Source: Nostoc sp. TCL26-01 (GTDB taxonomy: Bacteria > Cyanobacteriota > Cyanobacteriia > Cyanobacteriales > Nostocaceae). From it: DNA of 64,000 nt. Location: NCBI RefSeq assembly GCF_013393945.1, contig NZ_CP040297.1:310001-374000 (forward strand). The letters run 5' to 3'. The position numbers and the translations under genes were made by a program. Under the pieces are notes generated by a model. That model was not told the origin of the DNA. It did no database searches and saw only the letters and a program-made list of their open reading frames with translations. Of this stretch, positions 54,306 to 62,493 are shown in pieces (positions within the stretch are counted from its first letter, which is position 1; each line of letters opens with the position of its first letter).

Positions 54306-55319
54306 ATGTCAGTACTTAATACTGTTAACAGCATTGAACAACGCTTGCAAATAGAGCGTTTGTCAGAAGCAACTAAAATGGTTGCCGCTAATGCTGGGAG
54401 TGATGTGGTAAGAGGATTAACTCAAAAACCGAAATCCTTACCCCCTTGTTATTTTTACGATGATCAAGGTTCTGAATTATTTGAGCGTATTTGTGAATTG
54501 CCAGAATATTATCTGACACGTACAGAAACGTCCATTTTGCAACAGTGTGCTGGGGCAATTGCTCAAATTACTGGTGCTTGTGAATTGGTGGAACTGGGTA
54601 GTGGTAACTCTGCTAAAACGCGCATTCTACTAGATGCTTACCAACAATTAAGTTACCCTCTCTACTATCTGCCGATAGATGTTTCTGCGGGGATCTTAGA
54701 AAGTAGTGCCAAGCAGTTACTGCAAGAGTATCCTGAGTTGCGGGTTCATGCTTTGGCTGGAACTTACGAAGTGGCTTTGGCACAACTGACACCCAAACAA
54801 TTATCTAGTCGGATGATTTGTTTTATTGGCAGCACTTTAGGTAATTTGAATCCCCAAGAGTGTGATGCTTTCTTATCTCAAATTAGAAACACTTTGCAAA
54901 TGGGTGAATATTTCTTACTGGGGATAGATTTACAAAAGCCCAAAGAAGTTTTGGAACCAGCATATGATGACAGCCAAGGAGTAACAGCCGCGTTTAACCT
55001 CAATATGTTGGAGCATTTAAATCGCAGTTTTGCGGGAGATTTTGATACTACACAGTTTGCACACTGGGCATTTTATAACGAAACTCAGCAGCAAATCGAG
55101 ATGCACTTAAAAAGTAAGCGATCGCAAACTGTACAGTTACAATCTCTCAACCTCACCATTCATTTTGACCAAGGTGAAACTATCCTCACCGAAATTTCCC
55201 GTAAATTTAACCTCAACACTATTCAGCAACAACTCTCAGCATTCGATTTAATCCCCATCCAAACTTGGACTGATGCTAATCAGTGGTTTGGTTTATTGCT
55301 GTGTCAACTGCAAGCATAA
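54306..55319 (+). CDS. egtD: L-histidine N-alpha-methyltransferase EgtD
   Basis: A 337-residue SAM-dependent methyltransferase of the EgtD family, which trimethylates histidine to hercynine, the first step of ergothioneine synthesis. LPPCYFYDDQGSELFERICE, LPEYYLTRTETSIL, the SAM site VELGSGNSAKTRILL, FIGSTLGNLNP and LGIDLQKPKE are family hallmarks. GGAGG lies four bases before the ATG. No EgtB/sulfoxide synthase gene is adjacent, so the second step must be encoded elsewhere if the pathway is complete. Confidence 0.9.
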   Translation: MSVLNTVNSIEQRLQIERLSEATKMVAANAGSDVVRGLTQKPKSLPPCYFYDDQGSELFERICELPEYYLTRTETSILQQCAGAIAQITGACELVELGSGNSAKTRILLDAYQQLSYPLYYLPIDVSAGILESSAKQLLQEYPELRVHALAGTYEVALAQLTPKQLSSRMICFIGSTLGNLNPQECDAFLSQIRNTLQMGEYFLLGIDLQKPKEVLEPAYDDSQGVTAAFNLNMLEHLNRSFAGDFDTTQFAHWAFYNETQQQIEMHLKSKRSQTVQLQSLNLTIHFDQGETILTEISRKFNLNTIQQQLSAFDLIPIQTWTDANQWFGLLLCQLQA

Positions 55320-55435
55320 ATAAGTATCAAGAATTGAGAGGCGTTGCGTGCAGCGTCTCTTCTTTGCTATGCAGGATAGAAAATAATTTCACCACAGAGA
55401 CACCGAGACACAGAGAGTTCCATAAGTTGATTGTT

Positions 55436-55663
55436 TTATGCTGATTTACTTATAGTTAAAACTTCAACTTCGTGAGCAATACTAGTAGGCTGGGGAATTA
55501 GTAAACCATCTTCTAGCATCCCTTCTATATGAAATTCAATAGCTTCTGCAATCATCTGCTTAACTTCTTCTAAGGTTTCACCCACAGCTACACAACCTGG
55601 TAAATCAGGTACATAAGCGCCATAACTAGTTTCTCCCTTTTCAATTACAACTGTGTAACGCAT
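55436..55663 (-). CDS. hicB: HicB-like antitoxin
   Basis: A 75-residue HicB-type protein: an RNase H-like fold with YTVVIEKGETSYGAYVPDLPGCVAVGET, then EVKQMIAEAIEFHIEGMLEDG. It lacks a long DNA-binding tail. HicB normally blocks the mRNA-cleaving toxin HicA. Only a C-terminal HicA-like fragment is found just upstream, so this looks like an orphan or decayed pair. Confidence 0.82.
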   Translation of the reverse strand: MRYTVVIEKGETSYGAYVPDLPGCVAVGETLEEVKQMIAEAIEFHIEGMLEDGLLIPQPTSIAHEVEVLTISKSA

Positions 55664-55767
55664 CAGTCTACCTCTAGTTGAGCCTGTCTCCAGATATTTT
55701 TTAGAGTACCAATTGGCACATCAACACTGGCAGATTTTACATTTTCGTGATGTTCAACCAATAGGTA
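55663..55767 (-). pseudogene. Probable hicA remnant
   Basis: Reading the minus strand in the frame that ends at the TGA overlapping the hicB ATG gives a short peptide whose end, IGTLKNIWRQAQLEV, resembles the C-terminal helix of HicA toxins. The N-terminal part with the GSH catalytic motif is missing, and the frame runs into the 3' end of the next gene. The TGATG junction is the usual hicA-hicB arrangement. The fragment is short, so the call is tentative. Confidence 0.45.
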
Positions 55768-56362
55768 GATTACCAGGATTGACAGCGTGAATAAATTCGC
55801 TACCTGAATGTGGTCTGCCACGTTTATAACTAGCTTCTTCTGGTTTTCCCCATCCTAGCTGTAAAATTATCTCTAAAAAATTCAAGTTTTCCCACTTTAA
55901 TAAACTAGCCCACTCTGTTCTTTGAGCCATTCTTTCTACATCAGCTATGGTAATTGTTTGATGCTGTTTACCATTATTAAAACTTAAATACAAATCCATG
56001 CCGTCTGAAACTGTGTACCAAAAATCTAAAATAGAATTTTTTGCTGCTTTTAATATCTCTAAATCACTATTTAAAGAAATTAGTTCTGTATTGATCTCAG
56101 GATAATTTAAAGTTTGCTGCTTAATCTTAATTTCTTTCCAAATAATTCCGGAAATTTGATTTTCTCTTTGATATTCATGAATTGCAGTTTTGAAATCTTG
56201 GTATGCTGTAAACCTCTGCAATCCATCTGTTCTAATAAATTGGTCAATTAAAGGATTACCGGAAACTGTCACTTCTAACTTGAGACGTTCTCCTTTCAGG
56301 CAAGCTTGGCGTTCAGCTGCCAGGATTTGAATTAACTCCTTAGTAGTGTAAACCTTTGACAT
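55754..56362 (-). CDS. Cyanobacterial protein of unknown function
   Basis: 202 residues, no signal peptide or membrane helix. It opens SKVYTTKELIQILAAERQAC and contains a highly charged middle (QISGIIWKEIKIKQQTL) and an aromatic C-terminal part (LLKWENLNFLEIILQLGWGK) ending in RGRPHSGSEFIHAVNP. I do not recognise a family or catalytic motif. Its 3' end overlaps the hicA remnant. The upstream region holds heptamer repeats. Confidence 0.7.
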   Translation of the reverse strand: MSKVYTTKELIQILAAERQACLKGERLKLEVTVSGNPLIDQFIRTDGLQRFTAYQDFKTAIHEYQRENQISGIIWKEIKIKQQTLNYPEINTELISLNSDLEILKAAKNSILDFWYTVSDGMDLYLSFNNGKQHQTITIADVERMAQRTEWASLLKWENLNFLEIILQLGWGKPEEASYKRGRPHSGSEFIHAVNPGNLPIG

Positions 56363-56378
56363 TAGAACACACTCGGTT

Positions 56379-56462
56379 AGTCAATGGTCAATGGTCATTA
56401 GTCATTAGTCATTAGTCAATTATTCTTGCTCTGAACTATGGACTTTTGACTTTGGACTAGGT
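56379..56462. repeat. GTCATTA STRR with inverted tail
   Basis: TCAATGG and TCATTAG copies (56380-56420), then ACTATGGACTTTTGACTTTG, partly inverse, lie upstream of the unknown protein gene. Confidence 0.8.
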
Positions 56463-56568
56463 TGTTAGCTGAAAGCTGATGTTAAAACATTATCTCTTGG
56501 TATTGTGAAAAATATCGTAACGGATATCACTAAAAATTAGGGCAGACCAATTTGATCTACCCTTAAGT

Positions 56569-57153
56569 TTACTTGGATAACTCACTACTGAATTCATTAA
56601 AGGCTCGTCGTTTTAACTGCACTGATTCAGTGCGAGGTAATAAGTCAAACACTTCTCGTAGTTTGTCATCTACCTTTTCAAAAGGAACTTGACCTTTCTC
56701 ATTGAACACTACTTCACCAGATTGATTAAACACTACAACTTGGGGAACGGAACCAGTGTAGTAATATCCCGGTTCTGTGGGAGCATAGGCTTTTTTTGCT
56801 GGTATGGTATCTACACTCACAGGCATAATTTCTGCAACTTTCCCATAAAATTCTTGGAATCGGGAAATCACAATGGCGTATTGCTTGCAGTCACGGCTGT
56901 CATCAACGTAAAATGCCAAAACTACAGGTTTATGTTCCGCTATGGATTGGGCTAAGGTAAATTTGGCAGGGACTAGAGAACCGTTACCAGCATAAACCAC
57001 GAACATATTGCCATCATAAGTATCATCGTTAATACCTGCAAAGGACGGCTGCATCCCCAAAATCAACAAGCAAATAAGCAGCAACAAGCATTTAGACAGC
57101 GATCGCCCCCAGCCAGTAAGCTTATGTAAAAAAGATAACTTTATACTACTCAT
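56569..57153 (-). CDS. Thylakoid PSI accumulation factor-like thioredoxin-fold protein
   Basis: A 194-residue exported or thylakoid protein with a hydrophobic signal/anchor (CLLLLICLLILGMQPSFAG) and a thioredoxin-like domain starting NDDTYDGNMFVVYAGNGSLV. The usual CxxC is absent; a single Cys occurs in FYVDDSRDCKQYAIV. VPQVVVFNQSGEVVFNEKGQ is the cis-Pro region of the fold. It matches what I remember as the 'thylakoid membrane photosystem I accumulation factor' family, but the name rests on recall. ATG 57153 is used with AGGG upstream. Confidence 0.7.
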   Translation of the reverse strand: MSSIKLSFLHKLTGWGRSLSKCLLLLICLLILGMQPSFAGINDDTYDGNMFVVYAGNGSLVPAKFTLAQSIAEHKPVVLAFYVDDSRDCKQYAIVISRFQEFYGKVAEIMPVSVDTIPAKKAYAPTEPGYYYTGSVPQVVVFNQSGEVVFNEKGQVPFEKVDDKLREVFDLLPRTESVQLKRRAFNEFSSELSK

Positions 57154-57280
57154 CAAAAAGAACCCTGTAAGCTACTATTTGTCTGTCGTCAGTTTGTGCT
57201 GAATTAGGCAACCTGGACTGGATATATAATTACGCACGTACACTATTTTTTAAGATAACCCGTATGGTGAGGATTAGGAA

Positions 57281-57380
57281 ATGGGTATTGGGTATTGGGT
57301 ATTGGGTATTGGGTATTGGGTGATTTGTCAGGATTTCCTCTCAATGACAATTGACCATTGACAATTGACTATTGACTATC
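57281..57380. repeat. GGGTATT and TTGACTA heptamer STRRs
   Basis: Five GGGTATT copies (about 57283-57320), then AATTGACCATTGACAATTGAC copies running to the murT start region. An alternative TTG start for murT falls inside the second array. Confidence 0.88.
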
Positions 57381-57397
57381 AATTAACAACTACCAGA

Positions 57398-58735
57398 ATG
57401 GGCAATAAAATAAAACTCATAGATAGAGTGCGTTTAGGTTTCGCGGTGTCGGTGGCGAAAAGTGTGACGTTTTTGGTGCGATCGCTGCGTCTAGGTGCTG
57501 CTAGTGTATTACCAGGTGCGATCGCACGTCGCATTGAACCTCGACTTTTACAGTTATTGAGTCAGCAGGTGAAAAATGGGGTGATTATCATTGCTGGGAC
57601 GAATGGTAAAACCACCACCTCACTACTTTTATGCACGATTTTGGAAAATAAAGGTTATCGTGTCGCTCATAACTCTACAGGTGCAAATCTGGAAAACGGC
57701 TTAATGACAGCGTTACTAGAAACCACAGACTTAGTAGGAACGCTGAATGTAGATTATGCAATTTTGGAAGTAGATGAGAATATTGTACCGAAAGTACTAA
57801 CACCACTCCAGCCAAAAATTATCCTCTGTCTAAACTTGTTCCGTGACCAACTTGATAGATACGGGGAAGTAGACACCATCAGTAAACGCTGGACAAAAGT
57901 GATTTCCACTCTCTCACCAGAAACTGTAGTTATACCTAATGCTGATGACCCGACTTTATCCTATCTCGGTCAGCAATTACCTCAAAAAGTTTTATTCTTT
58001 GGTTTGAGTGAACCAGAACATTATTTAGAAGCCATTCCTCACGCCGTTGATTCTATCTATTGTCCCCGGTGTGGACATTCTTTAGATTACGCAGGTGTGT
58101 ATTTGTCCCATTTAGGAGACTTTACTTGTCCCCAGTGCGGTTTTAGTAAGAGTCAACCGACATTAGCCAGCAGCCAATGGCCACAAATTCTCGTAGGTTT
58201 ATATAACAAATACAACACCTTAGCAGCCACAACCGCCGCCAAAGAATTGGGAGTAGATGAAAGCACAATTAAAGATAGTATTCACAACTTCCAAGCAGCT
58301 TTTGGTCGTGCAGAAGATTTAGTCATTGATGGTAAACGTGTCAGAATTCTCTTATCCAAAAATCCTGTGGGGACGAATGAGACAATTCGCGTCGTCAATC
58401 AAAGTACAGACAAAACAACATTACTAGTGTTAAACGATCGCACACCCGACGGCACAGATGTATCCTGGATTTGGGATGTAGATACCGAAAAACTAGTCGA
58501 ACGCGGCGGGACTTTAATCGTCAGTGGCGATCGCGTCTATGATATGGCCTTACGTCTACGTTACAGCGAAAAATCACCCCAAAGTAACCTAAATTTAATC
58601 GTCGAACCAGATTTACGTCAAGCGATCGCCACTGCCCTAGCACACACCCCAGCAACCGAAACCCTCCACATTCTCCCCACCTACTCAGCCATGCTAGAAG
58701 TCCGCGAAGTTCTCACAGGTCGGAAAATTCTTTAA
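57398..58735 (+). CDS. murT: MurT-like Mur ligase (lipid II isoglutaminyl synthase subunit)
   Basis: About 445 residues of the Mur ligase fold. The ATP site is IIAGTNGKTTTSLLL, and EVDENIVPKVL, NLFRDQLDRYGEVD and NADDPTL follow. An inserted zinc ribbon has two CPxCG pairs (CPRCGHSLDYA and CPQCGFSKSQP), the mark of MurT. The C-terminal DUF1727 half contains LSKNPVGTNETI. With GatD it amidates the D-Glu of lipid II in Gram-positive bacteria. ATG 57398 is preferred because an upstream TTG start lies in repeat DNA. gatD follows after 133 bases of repeats. Confidence 0.88.
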   Translation: MGNKIKLIDRVRLGFAVSVAKSVTFLVRSLRLGAASVLPGAIARRIEPRLLQLLSQQVKNGVIIIAGTNGKTTTSLLLCTILENKGYRVAHNSTGANLENGLMTALLETTDLVGTLNVDYAILEVDENIVPKVLTPLQPKIILCLNLFRDQLDRYGEVDTISKRWTKVISTLSPETVVIPNADDPTLSYLGQQLPQKVLFFGLSEPEHYLEAIPHAVDSIYCPRCGHSLDYAGVYLSHLGDFTCPQCGFSKSQPTLASSQWPQILVGLYNKYNTLAATTAAKELGVDESTIKDSIHNFQAAFGRAEDLVIDGKRVRILLSKNPVGTNETIRVVNQSTDKTTLLVLNDRTPDGTDVSWIWDVDTEKLVERGGTLIVSGDRVYDMALRLRYSEKSPQSNLNLIVEPDLRQAIATALAHTPATETLHILPTYSAMLEVREVLTGRKIL

Positions 58736-58737
58736 AT

Positions 58738-58862
58738 TAGTCATTGGTCAATAGTCAATAGTCAATAGTCAGTGGTCATGAGCATTTTTTCTTCTCCCCT
58801 GCACCCCTGCACCCCTGACTCCCTCACTCCCTCACTCCCTCACTCAGCACTCACTACTCCCA
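58738..58862. repeat. STRRs between murT and gatD
   Basis: TCAATAG copies (58743-58775), CACCCCTG copies (about 58798-58822) and CTCCCTCA copies (58826-58850) fill the gap and almost reach the gatD ATG. Confidence 0.85.
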
Positions 58863-58868
58863 AATATT

Positions 58869-59654
58869 ATGACTTCTCAATCATTAGAATTAGTTATCGG
58901 TTGGCTATATCCCACATTGATGAGTACCTATGGCGATCGCGGTAATGTGATTACTATCGAACGTCGCACTCAATGGCGGGGGTACAATGTGAGAGTATTG
59001 CCCCTAGACCAAAACTCTACAGCAACTGATATCAAATCTGTAGATGTAATCGTTGGTGGTGGCGCACAAGATCGTCAGCAAGAAATTGTCATGCGTGATT
59101 TGCAAGGTGCAAAAGCCGATGCTATCCGTGAGAAAATCGAAAATGGCACACCAGGAGTTTTTACCTGTGGTTCACCACAGTTACTAGGACATTATTACGA
59201 ACCAGCCTTCGGACAGCGTATTGAAGGATTAGGCATACTTGATTTAGTTTCTATTCATCCTGGGGAAAATACTAAACGTTGTATTGGTAACTTAGTAGTA
59301 GAAGTTACAGCAACTCGTTTAGCACAAGATTTAGCAGAAATGACAGGTAGCAAACCTTATCTAGTAGGGTTTGAAAATCACGGTGGACGTACCAAATTAG
59401 GTAAGGTAGAAGCTTTAGGAAAAGTCGTGTATGGCTTAGGTAATAATGGCGAAGATGGTACAGAAGGCGCTTTTTATCAAAATGCGATCGCAACATATTC
59501 CCACGGCCCCCTGTTACCCAAAAATCCCTTCGTCGCTGACTGGTTAATTCAAACAGCCTTGCGCCTAAAGTATCAACAACCCATCATCTTGCAACCACTA
59601 GACGACACCCTAGCCACACAAGCCAGAGAAGCAATGTTTAATCGACTGAAATAA
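58869..59654 (+). CDS. gatD: GatD-like glutamine amidotransferase
   Basis: A 261-residue class I glutamine amidotransferase of the CobB/CobQ-like type that feeds ammonia to MurT. The nucleophile is C100 in GVFTCGSPQLLG and the catalytic His is H212 in ATYSHGPLLPKNP; VGFENHGGRTKLG is a conserved loop. YPTLMSTYGDRGNVITI at the start is typical of GatD. Both active-site residues are intact, so the murT-gatD pair looks functional. Confidence 0.88.
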   Translation: MTSQSLELVIGWLYPTLMSTYGDRGNVITIERRTQWRGYNVRVLPLDQNSTATDIKSVDVIVGGGAQDRQQEIVMRDLQGAKADAIREKIENGTPGVFTCGSPQLLGHYYEPAFGQRIEGLGILDLVSIHPGENTKRCIGNLVVEVTATRLAQDLAEMTGSKPYLVGFENHGGRTKLGKVEALGKVVYGLGNNGEDGTEGAFYQNAIATYSHGPLLPKNPFVADWLIQTALRLKYQQPIILQPLDDTLATQAREAMFNRLK

Positions 59655-59656
59655 TT

Positions 59657-59726
59657 GGGAGTGGGGGACAAGGGGACAAGGGGAGAAAAACTCTTGCCTA
59701 TTGCCTATTGCCTATTGCCTATTCCC
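59657..59726. repeat. GGGGACAA and GCCTATT STRRs
   Basis: GGGGACAA copies (59664-59685), then four TTGCCTA heptamers (about 59695-59722), upstream of the J-domain gene. Confidence 0.85.
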
Positions 59727-59776
59727 TTTTAAATTCTCAAGCCAGTTTACAATATTAGAAAAAACTTGAGTGCAAG

Positions 59777-60304
59777 GTGAGTCAAACAGCCGTGAATCAA
59801 AACGGTGCAAAGCCACAAAGTAGTGAACCCACATACTATTCCTTGCTGGGTTTGCATCCCTCAGCATCAGTTATCGACATCCGCCGTGCTTATCGGGAAC
59901 TGAGCAAACGTTATCATCCTGATACCACGGAATTATCTGCTGTTGTTGCTACTCGCAAATTTCAGCAAATCAACGAAGCTTACGCCACCTTGAGTAATCC
60001 AGAAAGACGTTCTATCTACGATAGGAAAATTGGTTATTCTCGCTTTGGCGTAATTCAACCACCGCCTGACTTGCATCGTCCTACATCTTACAGTTACGAT
60101 TACTCAAAATCAGCTTACCTCGATGCGAGCGATCGCCCCCTCTCATCAGGGGAAATTTTTGTTTTATTTATTTTGGGGTTAACTTTTGTTGGTTGTCTAG
60201 TACTAGCTGTAACTATCAGCCTCATTCGCGGTGATACACTTTTCCCAACACACCTACAACAACCAATTTCATATTTGTTACAAATAGTTAATCCAAGTTG
60301 CTAA
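59777..60304 (+). CDS. J-domain membrane protein
   Basis: 175 residues. An N-terminal J domain (about 20-85) has the HPD motif in YRELSKRYHPDTTE and the helix IV region FQQINEAYATLSNPERRSIYD, so it should stimulate a DnaK partner. A transmembrane helix near residues 127-150 (IFVLFILGLTFVGCLVLAV) places it in a membrane, perhaps thylakoid. It starts at GTG 59777 or at GTG 59792, the latter better spaced from AAGG. The DUF3143 gene follows 85 bases downstream. Confidence 0.85.
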   Translation: MSQTAVNQNGAKPQSSEPTYYSLLGLHPSASVIDIRRAYRELSKRYHPDTTELSAVVATRKFQQINEAYATLSNPERRSIYDRKIGYSRFGVIQPPPDLHRPTSYSYDYSKSAYLDASDRPLSSGEIFVLFILGLTFVGCLVLAVTISLIRGDTLFPTHLQQPISYLLQIVNPSC

Positions 60305-60389
60305 TCATCTAGATATAGTCCTTCGATTCGGTAATTGAGAATTCCAACAAAATCCTCACCCAATACCCAATACCCATCATCCATCACTT

Positions 60390-60662
60390 ATGACTCTTGT
60401 TTCTGCTGATACTCCCTTATACAGTCATTCCTTACCACAAATTGAGCAATGGCTCAAAAACCAAGGTTGCACACAAGATGAAATACAATTGCACTGCTGG
60501 CGTGTAACTCGACCTAATTGGCAAGCTGAATTATGGCTTGATGTTGAACAGATTGTTGTTCGCTACATCCAAGCTGGAGAAAATGGACAGGATATTCAAC
60601 GCGCTTTCAAATATTCCCTCAGTCGAGAAGATATTGAACAAGCAGTATTTTCGGGGCCGTGA
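60390..60662 (+). CDS. DUF3143 family protein
   Basis: A 90-residue cyanobacterial protein with the conserved SLPQIEQWLKNQGC, LHCWRVTRPNWQAELWLDVE and a C-terminal SLSREDIEQAVFSGP. Soluble, function unknown. It follows the J-domain gene and precedes another small unknown gene on the same strand, so the three may be co-transcribed. Confidence 0.82.
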   Translation: MTLVSADTPLYSHSLPQIEQWLKNQGCTQDEIQLHCWRVTRPNWQAELWLDVEQIVVRYIQAGENGQDIQRAFKYSLSREDIEQAVFSGP

Positions 60663-60757
60663 ATTGTCTAGTTGTCGTTGCCGCTATTGAGAAGTCAGAG
60701 GAGTGTCAACATTCCGGTAACATAGATAATTATTAATCCAGTTTTAATAAACTACTT

Positions 60758-61111
60758 ATGTCTTCCACTCCTTTAAGACTGAACCTGATTGAAGGTTCTG
60801 TGTCTTTCAATTTCTCCCCCCAAGCAGCACAGGAATTAAAAGCAGCGATAGATCAGTTAATGGAAAGACTCAAGGCAGTCAGCGCCAAACCTGCTGCCGG
60901 CGGCAGTAAAGCCTCACCACAGCCACCATTGGAGTATCGTTACACTGGTGAGGTATTTTTAGAAATTTTCTGCAATCCGAATATTTGGCCTACCCCTTTT
61001 GCCGCAAAAGTACTACTAACTGTTCGTGATGTTAGTATCCGCTTGACTACAGAAGCTGAACTTACACGAGTAATTGAAGATATTAACCAGTATTTAGAGC
61101 AAGTTGGATAA
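60758..61111 (+). CDS. Conserved small cyanobacterial protein
   Basis: 117 residues, soluble. The N-terminal half (LRLNLIEGSVSFNFSPQAAQ) and a helical segment (ELKAAIDQLMERLKAVS) precede a Pro/Gly/Ser linker, then a second part (YRYTGEVFLEIFCNPNIWPT ... TEAELTRVIEDINQYLEQ). I do not recognise the family. Codon use and its position after DUF3143 support it as real. Confidence 0.65.
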   Translation: MSSTPLRLNLIEGSVSFNFSPQAAQELKAAIDQLMERLKAVSAKPAAGGSKASPQPPLEYRYTGEVFLEIFCNPNIWPTPFAAKVLLTVRDVSIRLTTEAELTRVIEDINQYLEQVG

Positions 61112-61243
61112 GCTTTGGGTGTGAAGCAACTGTTCTCTGTTACCTGTTACCTATTCCGTGTTTCCTACACTCACGAGAAGACTTTTTTAGCAAGCCCTAC
61201 TTAATTATGTAACGAGGTTGATATAAATGCTATCAGAAAAATT

Positions 61244-61288
61244 ACCGGAGCAGTTTATTAGTCTAACTGCTCCGGTCAAAGATTTTTT
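61244..61288 (+). terminator. Perfect 12-bp hairpin with T-run
   Basis: ACCGGAGCAGTT (61244-61255) pairs fully with AACTGCTCCGGT (61265-61276) around a 9-base loop; TTTTTT follows at 61283-61288. It is 133 bases past the last plus-strand gene and is probably the end of that transcript. It could also be the 3' end of a small RNA. Confidence 0.75.
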
Positions 61289-61514
61289 ACATAAAATCAT
61301 CAAGTTATCACACCGGACTCACACAAAAGCTTGCTTTTAACCATTCGTTAATTTGAAAACTTGTACAAAACGAAAATAGAAGATTCTGGATCGAGAAGGA
61401 GTCATTCAAACCAGAGATACTCCCTCTACTTGGGGGTTGAAAAATTTATAGTCACATCCAGGCATCCAAAAATCAAATCTCAATCCAAAATCATGAGTAA
61501 TGACGAATTGTGGA
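61289..61514. other. Gap between hairpin and DUF4327 gene
   Basis: No gene, repeat or RNA is recognised in these bases; the gene-free stretch as a whole runs from 61112. Confidence 0.4.
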
Positions 61515-61751
61515 TTAGTCGTTATCCCATTCTTCCCGACCAATCAGGTCACCAATGCGATCGCGCAACAAGAAGTCACACTTTTCCAACTCACACTCTA
61601 CACAAACCCACTCTCTAGCAGGAATGTATTGGCAGAGTGTGTATATAGGCTGTTGTCTGCTGACCATTCCTTTTTGTACTAGTCGGCGTGCTTCGTCCTG
61701 AATTACATCCAGAGAATAGTAGTTGATAGAAGGCACCGTATTCACACTCAT
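61515..61751 (-). CDS. DUF4327 family protein
   Basis: A 78-residue soluble protein strongly conserved in cyanobacteria (SVNTVPSINYYSLDVIQDEA, SRQQPIYTLCQYIPAREWVC, DFLLRDRIGDLIGREEWDND). Cysteines in REWVCVECELEKCDF could bind a metal or form a redox pair, which is inference. The function is unknown. A long non-coding region lies upstream. Confidence 0.83.
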   Translation of the reverse strand: MSVNTVPSINYYSLDVIQDEARRLVQKGMVSRQQPIYTLCQYIPAREWVCVECELEKCDFLLRDRIGDLIGREEWDND

Positions 61752-62426
61752 GGTTTTTACTCACAAATTTACACTTAGATAGTGTTCCCACCAAAAGATG
61801 AAGAACAAACAGGACAGGAATTAGACTTGTGCTTAGGGTTTTGTAGTTTACTATACGGAACTATTTTCATTTTGACGCTACATATCCTCAAATAATTTAA
61901 AGATATGTTAAAAATGTCAACGAATCTTGACATTAGTTCCATACATATCGTGCAAATCCTAAACTAAGTTTACTTGAAACAATATCGATAGCAGAGGTAA
62001 GAAATCATCACAGTAGAATCATGCTTAAAAAGCCTAATTTAAACAAACCTATAATGCCCGGCAGAAATTAAGGTATAAACTATTGCAGAGCTAACGTTAC
62101 CGTACATTAGGAATACTCGGAATGTGCCATAAGTTAATAATTTCTTAAAGCAACCCATAATTTTTTGATTGATTGACATTATCTGAGCTAACTGATTGCT
62201 GGAGATAAACATCTGTCAAAAGGTGAGAGACATCTATATACATTAACAGTAGTCAGATAAAGCCATATCCTACTGGAGACTTACCTAAAGAGCATCATTT
62301 GTAGCAAGTATTACTTAAGTGATCATTCCCTAACATCTAGTTACGTAAGTAAATGACTATAAAATTGTAAAGTTTTGTTGAACTAGCGATTTTTTGTTAG
62401 TGGAGTTACACAACCTCAAATATTTA
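61752..62426. other. Long AT-rich non-coding region
   Basis: About 675 bases with no convincing gene, no STRR and no known RNA family seen. It should hold the DUF4327 promoter. The absence of repeats sets it apart from most gaps in the window, so an unrecognised small RNA is possible but not supported. Confidence 0.4.
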
Positions 62427-62493
62427 ACTTCGTGGCCGAATGGTAACATCACTGACAAACAAAGACCCAGGGGTTCGCACCCCCAATGAAGGT
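62427..62493 (+). pseudogene. Degenerate tRNA-like sequence
   Basis: Acceptor-like ends ACTTCGT (62427-62433) and ATGAAGG (62486-62492) pair in six of seven positions. A D-arm-like GGCCGAATGGTAA follows the first, and a T-arm-like AGGGG-TTCGCAC-CCCCA precedes the second. At about 67 bases it is short, the anticodon stem does not pair, and the T loop lacks the conserved A58. It looks like a decayed tRNA and not a working one. A MITE begins eight bases later. Confidence 0.4.

Noticed and set aside
61227..61341. 37-codon frame MLSEKLPEQFISL
   Set aside because: It has a possible GAGG upstream, but a perfect 12-bp hairpin with T-run runs through it, which is better explained as a terminator.
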